The translations under genes and the position numbers were made by a program. DNA of 64,000 bases from Pseudomonas putida. Its GTDB lineage: Bacteria > Pseudomonadota > Gammaproteobacteria > Pseudomonadales > Pseudomonadaceae. The stretch lies in NCBI RefSeq assembly GCF_001941965.1, contig NZ_MKZO01000073.1, positions 124,001-188,000 of the forward strand, in the 5' to 3' direction. The notes beneath the pieces are model-generated. The model saw only the letters and a list, made by a program, of their open reading frames with translations. It searched no databases and had not been told where the DNA came from. This document shows positions 59,100 to 64,000 of this stretch, one piece after another (the first letter of the stretch is position 1; each line of letters begins with the position of its first letter).

Positions 59100-60546
59100 G
59101 AACCAGAAAGCCATGCCCCAGCCTGAAATGCGCCGCATCCGTCGCATCCACTTCGTCGGTATCGGCGGCGTGGGCATGTGCGGCATTGCCGAAGTGCTGC
59201 TGAACCTGGGTTACCAGGTGTCCGGCTCCGACCTCAAGGACTCGGCCGTGACCGAGCGCCTGAAGTCCTTCGGCGCGGAAATCTTCATCGGCCACCGTGC
59301 CGAGAACGCCGCCAGCGCCGACGTGCTGGTGGTCTCCAGCGCCATCAACACCGCCAACCCGGAAGTCGCCACCGCGCTTGAGCGCCGCATTCCGGTGGTG
59401 CCGCGTGCCGAGATGCTCGCCGAGCTGATGCGCTATCGCCACGGCATCGCCGTCGCCGGTACCCACGGCAAGACCACCACCACCAGCCTGCTGGCCTCGG
59501 TCTTCGCCGCCGGTGGCCTGGATCCGACCTTCGTCATCGGTGGCCGCCTGAACGCCGCGGGTACCAATGCCCAGCTCGGTACCAGCCGCTACCTGATCGC
59601 CGAAGCCGATGAAAGCGATGCCAGCTTCCTGCACCTGCAGCCGCTGGTGGCGGTGGTCACCAACATCGACGCCGACCACATGGCGACCTACGAAGGCGAC
59701 TTCAACAAGCTGAAGAAAACCTTCGTCGAGTTCCTCCACAACCTGCCGTTCTACGGCCTGGCCGTGGTCTGCCTGGACGACCCGGTGGTGCGCGAGATCC
59801 TGCCGCTGGTCAAGCGCCCGGCAGTCACCTACGGCTTTAGCGAAGAAGCCGACGTGCGGGCGATCAACGTGCGCCAGTCGGGCATGCAGACCCACTTCAC
59901 CGTGCTGCGCCGCGACCGCGCGCCGCTGGACGTGTCGGTCAACATGCCGGGCAACCACAACGTGCTCAATGCCCTGGCGACCATCGCCATCGCCACCGAC
60001 GAAGGCATCAGCGACGAAGCCATCGTCCAGGGCCTGTCGGGCTTCCAGGGGGTTGGCCGACGCTTCCAGGTGTACGGCGAACTGCCGGTGGAAGGCGGCA
60101 ACGTCATGCTGGTGGACGACTACGGTCACCACCCGACCGAAGTCGCCGCAGTGATCAAGGCCGTCCGCGGGGGCTGGCCGGAGCGCCGCCTGGTGATGGT
60201 CTACCAGCCGCACCGCTACAGCCGTACCCGCGACCTGTACGACGATTTCGTCCAGGTGCTGGGCGACGCCAACGTCTTGCTGCTGATGGAAGTCTACCCG
60301 GCCGGCGAAGAGCCGATCCCGGGCGCCGACAGCCGCCAGCTGTGCCACAGCATCCGCCAGCGCGGCAAGCTCGACCCGATCTACATCGAGCGCGGCATCG
60401 AGCTGGCGCCGCTGGTCAAGCCGCTGCTGCGTGCCGGCGACATCCTGCTGTGCCAGGGCGCCGGTGATATCGGCGGTCTTGCGCCACAACTGTTGAAAAG
60501 TCCGTTGTTCGCTGGTGCGGTTGCCAGTCAGGGGAAATCGAAATGA
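59092..60546 (+). CDS. murC: MurC, UDP-MurNAc:L-alanine ligase
   Basis: First Mur ligase, adding L-Ala to UDP-MurNAc. The 484 residues have an N-terminal Rossmann motif (FVGIGGVGMCGIAEVL), the ATP loop AGTHGKTTTTSL near residue 123, and the metal/substrate motif DDYGHHPTE in the C-terminal part. It overlaps murG and ddlB by a few bases, continuing the coupled translation of the cluster. Confidence 0.97.
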   Translation: MVENQKAMPQPEMRRIRRIHFVGIGGVGMCGIAEVLLNLGYQVSGSDLKDSAVTERLKSFGAEIFIGHRAENAASADVLVVSSAINTANPEVATALERRIPVVPRAEMLAELMRYRHGIAVAGTHGKTTTTSLLASVFAAGGLDPTFVIGGRLNAAGTNAQLGTSRYLIAEADESDASFLHLQPLVAVVTNIDADHMATYEGDFNKLKKTFVEFLHNLPFYGLAVVCLDDPVVREILPLVKRPAVTYGFSEEADVRAINVRQSGMQTHFTVLRRDRAPLDVSVNMPGNHNVLNALATIAIATDEGISDEAIVQGLSGFQGVGRRFQVYGELPVEGGNVMLVDDYGHHPTEVAAVIKAVRGGWPERRLVMVYQPHRYSRTRDLYDDFVQVLGDANVLLLMEVYPAGEEPIPGADSRQLCHSIRQRGKLDPIYIERGIELAPLVKPLLRAGDILLCQGAGDIGGLAPQLLKSPLFAGAVASQGKSK

Positions 60547-61502
60547 CTGCCGAAGCCTACGCCAAGCTGCACTCCACCATTGCCCCGCAAGACTTCGGCC
60601 GCGTCGCTGTGCTCTACGGCGGCAAGAGCGCCGAGCGCGAAGTCTCGCTGAAGTCCGGTGCCGCAGTGATCGACGCGCTGCAGAGCGCGGGTGTCGACGT
60701 GGTCGCCATCGATGTCGGTGACGACCTGCTGACCCGCCTGCTCAACGAGAAGATCGATCGCGCCTTCATCATCCTCCACGGCCGTGGCGGTGAAGACGGC
60801 AGCATGCAGGGCCTGCTGGAGTGCCTGGGCATCCCGTACACCGGCAGCGGCATCCTCGCTTCGGCCCTGGCCATGGACAAGCTGCGCACCAAGCAGGTCT
60901 GGCAGAGCCTGGGTATTCCGACCCCGCTGCACACCGTGCTGGCCAGCGAAGCCGACTGTATTTCTGCAGGCGCGGAACTGGGCTTCCCTTTGATCGTCAA
61001 ACCGGCCCATGAAGGTTCCAGTATCGGTATGGCGAAAGTGTCCAGCGTCGCGGAATTGATCGCGGCCTGGAAAGACGCCGCCAACTACGATTCGCAAGTT
61101 TTGGTCGAGCAGTGGATTCAAGGTCCGGAGTTCACCGTTGCGGTGCTGCGCGACCAGGTTCTGCCGCCAATCGCCCTGGGCACCCCGCATTCGTTCTACG
61201 ACTACGACGCCAAGTACCTGGCTTCCGATACCCAGTACCGGATCCCGTGTGGCCTGGACGCGGCCAAGGAACAGGAATTGATCGACCTCACCGCCCGCGC
61301 CTGCGACGCCATCGGCATCGCTGGCTGGGGCCGTGTGGATGTAATGCAGGACGAGCAGGGCCGTTTCTGGCTGCTTGAAGTCAACACCGCACCCGGCATG
61401 ACCGACCATAGCCTGGTGCCCATGGCGGCACGTGCGGCCGGCCTCGATTTCCAGCAGTTGGTGCTGGCGATCCTGGCGGCCAGTGTCGAGGCGCGAGGTT
61501 AA
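60543..61502 (+). CDS. ddlB: DdlB, D-alanine:D-alanine ligase
   Basis: ATP-grasp enzyme of 319 residues making the D-Ala-D-Ala dipeptide used by MurF. The segments AVLYGGKSAEREVSLKSG, HGRGGEDGSMQGLLE, KPAHEGSSIGM and the terminal EVNTAPGMTDHSL carry the substrate, ATP and magnesium ligands. The ATG overlaps the murC stop; ftsQ starts four bases after the stop. Confidence 0.97.
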   Translation: MTAEAYAKLHSTIAPQDFGRVAVLYGGKSAEREVSLKSGAAVIDALQSAGVDVVAIDVGDDLLTRLLNEKIDRAFIILHGRGGEDGSMQGLLECLGIPYTGSGILASALAMDKLRTKQVWQSLGIPTPLHTVLASEADCISAGAELGFPLIVKPAHEGSSIGMAKVSSVAELIAAWKDAANYDSQVLVEQWIQGPEFTVAVLRDQVLPPIALGTPHSFYDYDAKYLASDTQYRIPCGLDAAKEQELIDLTARACDAIGIAGWGRVDVMQDEQGRFWLLEVNTAPGMTDHSLVPMAARAAGLDFQQLVLAILAASVEARG

Positions 61503-61506
61503 GCCC

Positions 61507-62376
61507 ATGCAAGGCGCGATGTTACGTCATCAGCCACCCGCCCCCGGCCGTAACAAGCCGGTGCCGCGTGGTGCCAGCCGAATGGTGGCCAAGGAGCCAC
61601 TGTCGGCGCGCCTGCCCAAGCCGAACTTCAGCATCTTCAAGAAGCTGCTGTGGCCGGTCCTGCTGGTCGTCGCGGGCTTCGGTGCCTACGAGGGCGCGCA
61701 GCGGCTGATGCCCTATGCCGACCGGCCGATCACCAAGATCGCCGTACAGGGCGACCTCAGCTACATCAGCCAGCAGGCGGTGCAGCAGCGGATCGCCCCC
61801 TATGTGGCGGCGAGCTTCTTCACCGTCGACCTGGCGAGCATGCGTACCGAGCTGGAGCAGATGCCCTGGATCGCCCATGCCGAAGTGCGCCGGGTGTGGC
61901 CGGACGAAGTGGTGATCCGCCTGGAAGAACAGTTGCCGGTGGCGCGCTGGGGCGAGGATGCCTTGCTCAACAACCAGGGCCAGGCCTTCACCCCGCGCGA
62001 ACTGGCGAATTACGAGCACCTGCCGCAGCTCTTCGGGCCGCAGCGCGCTCAGCAACAAGTGATGCAGCAATATCAGGTACTGAACCAGATGTTGCGTCCT
62101 TTGGGTTTCTCGATCGCACGCCTGGAGCTGCGCGAGCGGGGCAGCTGGTTCCTCACCACCGGCGCCGGCAGTGCCGGCCCGGGGATCGAACTGCTGCTGG
62201 GGCGCGACCACCTGGTGGAAAAAATGCGCCGCTTCATTGCCATCTACAACAAGACGCTCAAAGAACAGATCACGAACATCGCCCGCATCGATCTGCGTTA
62301 CGCCAACGGACTTGCCGTTGGCTGGCGGGAACCGATTGCACAGCCCGCGGCCCAACCCGCCGTGGCGAAGAATTAG
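61507..62376 (+). CDS. ftsQ: FtsQ, divisome scaffold protein
   Basis: Bitopic protein of 289 residues with a cytoplasmic tail (about 1-45), one membrane helix (about 46-62, LLWPVLLVVAGFGAYEGA), a POTRA domain starting at ITKIAVQGDLSYISQQAV, and the FtsL/B-binding beta domain. The ATG at 61507 is four bases after ddlB; frames opening earlier lie inside ddlB. Confidence 0.95.
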   Translation: MQGAMLRHQPPAPGRNKPVPRGASRMVAKEPLSARLPKPNFSIFKKLLWPVLLVVAGFGAYEGAQRLMPYADRPITKIAVQGDLSYISQQAVQQRIAPYVAASFFTVDLASMRTELEQMPWIAHAEVRRVWPDEVVIRLEEQLPVARWGEDALLNNQGQAFTPRELANYEHLPQLFGPQRAQQQVMQQYQVLNQMLRPLGFSIARLELRERGSWFLTTGAGSAGPGIELLLGRDHLVEKMRRFIAIYNKTLKEQITNIARIDLRYANGLAVGWREPIAQPAAQPAVAKN

Positions 62377-62391
62377 AGAGAGGCAGGACCC

Positions 62392-63645
62392 ATGGCAAAT
62401 GCGCATAGCGGCAAAATGATCGTCGGGCTGGATATCGGCACGTCCAAGGTGGTGGCACTGGTGGGCGAAGTCGCCGCCGACGGCACCCTGGAGATCGTCG
62501 GTATCGGCACCCATCCATCGCGCGGGTTGAAGAAAGGCGTGGTGGTCAATATCGAGTCCACCGTGCAGTCGATCCAGCGCGCCGTCGAAGAGGCGCAGCT
62601 GATGGCCGGCTGCCGGATCCACTCGGCCTTCGTCGGCGTGGCCGGCAACCACATCCGCAGCCTGAACTCCCACGGCATCGTGGCGATTCGCGACCGTGAA
62701 GTCAGCACCGCGGACCTGGAGCGGGTCCTGGACGCGGCCCAGGCCGTGGCCATTCCGGCCGACCAGCGCGTGCTGCACACCCTGCCGCAGGACTACGTGA
62801 TCGATAACCAGGAAGGCGTGCGCGAGCCCCTGGGCATGTCGGGCGTGCGTCTGGAAGCCAAGGTCCACGTGGTCACCTGCGCGGTCAACGCGGCACAGAA
62901 CATCGAGAAGTGCGTGCGTCGCTGCGGCCTGGAAATCGACGACATCATCCTCGAGCAACTGGCCTCGGCCTACTCGGTACTGACCGACGACGAGAAAGAG
63001 CTGGGCGTGTGCCTGGTGGACATCGGCGGCGGCACCACCGACATCGCCATCTTCACCGAAGGCGCGATCCGTCACACCGCGGTGATCCCGATCGCCGGCG
63101 ACCAGGTCACCAACGACATCGCCATGGCCCTGCGTACGCCGACCCAGTACGCCGAGGAAATCAAGATTCGCTACGCCTGCGCCCTGGCCAAGCTGGCCGG
63201 TGCCGGCGAAACCATCAAGGTGCCGAGCGTCGGCGACCGTCCGCCGCGCGAGCTGTCGCGCCAGGCCCTGGCCGAAGTGGTCGAGCCGCGCTACGACGAA
63301 CTGTTCACCTTGATCCAGGCGGAGCTGCGTCGCAGCGGCTACGAGGACCTGGTACCAGCGGGCATCGTCCTGACCGGTGGTACCTCGAAGATGGAAGGCG
63401 CGGTCGAGCTGGCCGAGGAAATCTTCCATATGCCGGTACGCCTCGGCGTACCACACAGCGTTCGGGGGCTGAGCGACGTGGTTCGCAACCCGATCTATTC
63501 CACTGGCGTTGGCCTGCTGACCTATGGCCTGCAGAAACAGTCCGACGGCGTGCCAGTGCCAGGTATCAGAAACGACAGCTATGGCGATGAACCTAAGGCC
63601 CCGGTGCTTGAGCGCTTCAAGCGTTGGGTCCAGGGAAACTTTTAA
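62392..63645 (+). CDS. ftsA: FtsA, actin-like Z-ring membrane anchor
   Basis: Actin-fold ATPase of 417 residues that tethers FtsZ to the membrane. Phosphate-binding loops VGLDIGTSKVVALVGEV (from residue 9) and VDIGGGTTDIAIF (about 210), the adenosine motif GIVLTGGTSKMEG, and the C-terminal amphipathic membrane helix (ERFKRWVQGNF) are present. ftsZ follows after 57 bp. Confidence 0.97.
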   Translation: MANAHSGKMIVGLDIGTSKVVALVGEVAADGTLEIVGIGTHPSRGLKKGVVVNIESTVQSIQRAVEEAQLMAGCRIHSAFVGVAGNHIRSLNSHGIVAIRDREVSTADLERVLDAAQAVAIPADQRVLHTLPQDYVIDNQEGVREPLGMSGVRLEAKVHVVTCAVNAAQNIEKCVRRCGLEIDDIILEQLASAYSVLTDDEKELGVCLVDIGGGTTDIAIFTEGAIRHTAVIPIAGDQVTNDIAMALRTPTQYAEEIKIRYACALAKLAGAGETIKVPSVGDRPPRELSRQALAEVVEPRYDELFTLIQAELRRSGYEDLVPAGIVLTGGTSKMEGAVELAEEIFHMPVRLGVPHSVRGLSDVVRNPIYSTGVGLLTYGLQKQSDGVPVPGIRNDSYGDEPKAPVLERFKRWVQGNF

Positions 63646-63702
63646 GTTTCAAGAGCAGTAGTGGCAGGCGCAAAAAACTAGAGAACTGAAAGGAGAGGGA
63701 AA

Positions 63703-64000
63703 ATGTTCGAGCTCGTAGACAACGTCCCGCAAAGTCCGGTCATCAAAGTGATCGGCGTCGGTGGCGGCGGTGGCAACGCCGTCAACCACATGGTCAAGAG
63801 CAGCATCGAAGGCGTCGAATTCATCTGCGCCAACACTGATGCCCAGGCCCTGAAAAACATCGGTGCGCGCACCATTCTGCAACTGGGTACCGGCGTGACC
63901 AAGGGCCTGGGCGCGGGTGCCAACCCGGAAATCGGCCGCCAGGCCGCGCTGGAAGACCGCGAGCGTATCGCCGAGGTGCTGCAGGGCACCAACATGGTCT
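63703..64000 (+). CDS. ftsZ: FtsZ, tubulin-like cell division GTPase (5' part)
   Basis: First about 99 residues of FtsZ, cut by the window end. It begins MFELVDNVPQSPVIKVIGVG, with the first glycine-rich nucleotide loop VGGGGGNAVNHM and NTDAQAL; the tubulin signature GGGTGTG lies beyond the window. GGAGAGG ends four bases before the ATG. It is the last gene seen of the dcw cluster. Confidence 0.96.
   Translation, partial: MFELVDNVPQSPVIKVIGVGGGGGNAVNHMVKSSIEGVEFICANTDAQALKNIGARTILQLGTGVTKGLGAGANPEIGRQAALEDRERIAEVLQGTNMV

Noticed and set aside
1..64000. CRISPR arrays, integrases, transposases, prophage genes, tRNA or rRNA genes
   Set aside because: None seen on either strand. The only repeats are REP-type palindromes and the hlyD/A/B duplication, and the only RNA gene recognised is rnpB.

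Overview
The window is a gamma-proteobacterial chromosome segment, almost certainly Pseudomonas of the fluorescens/putida group. The protein sequences, the high GC content, the repeated REP/REPIN palindromes with the core CTGTGGGAGCTGGCTTGC, and gene order shared in blocks with P. aeruginosa (dauBAR-rhlB, algW-nif3-cysD-cysN, zapG-trpS-zapE-rplM-rpsI-petABC-sspAB-lpoA-rnpB-mraZ and the dcw cluster) all support this. Assignments rest on reading sequence and remembered family features; no database search was run.

Layout. 1-2800: start of the alginate operon on the minus strand (alg8 partial, algD), with a leader of about 435 nt and an AlgU-type promoter. 2800-7800: yaaA, a degenerate polysaccharide deacetylase-like protein, a PIN-PhoH ATPase and moaC-moaD-moaE for molybdopterin. 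8000-11700: D-arginine/D-amino-acid locus (binding protein, dauR, dauA, dauB) with a shared operator-like motif upstream of both transcription units. 11900-18650: rhlB, a carboxylesterase and the amino-acid ABC transporter aapJQMP behind a sigma-54-type promoter. 18790-23930: algW, a Nif3-like protein, and cysD-cysNC for sulfate activation.

24080-32600 is the accessory part. It holds mdeR/mdeA (methionine gamma-lyase and its Lrp-type regulator), then a type I secretion ATPase and HlyD-type adaptor, followed by two tandem copies of an unrecognised two-gene module (called A-B here). Each module is preceded by the 3' end of hlyD; the second hlyD end is a stranded fragment, and the first B gene is cut off exactly at the recombination joint. 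This AT-richer, shuffled region is the most unusual part of the window. It looks like a cassette locus for a type-I-secreted protein and a membrane-anchored partner.

32600-47850 returns to conserved core: zapG, a hydrolase, trpS (with a C-terminal add-on domain), zapE, a GlxA-type regulator, rplM-rpsI, the cytochrome bc1 operon, sspAB, dolP-gmhA-yraN-lpoA, rsmI and the RNase P RNA. 47850-64000 is the division and cell-wall (dcw) cluster mraZ-rsmH-ftsL-ftsI-murE-murF-mraY-murD-ftsW-murG-murC-ddlB-ftsQ-ftsA-ftsZ. It is tightly overlapped behind a mraZ promoter with three MraZ boxes and runs off the window end inside ftsZ.

One functional link: AlgW (18792-19952) is the protease that in P. aeruginosa starts the proteolysis that frees AlgU, and the algD promoter seen here has the AlgU -35/-10 form. 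Both ends of the alginate stress-response chain are therefore in this window.
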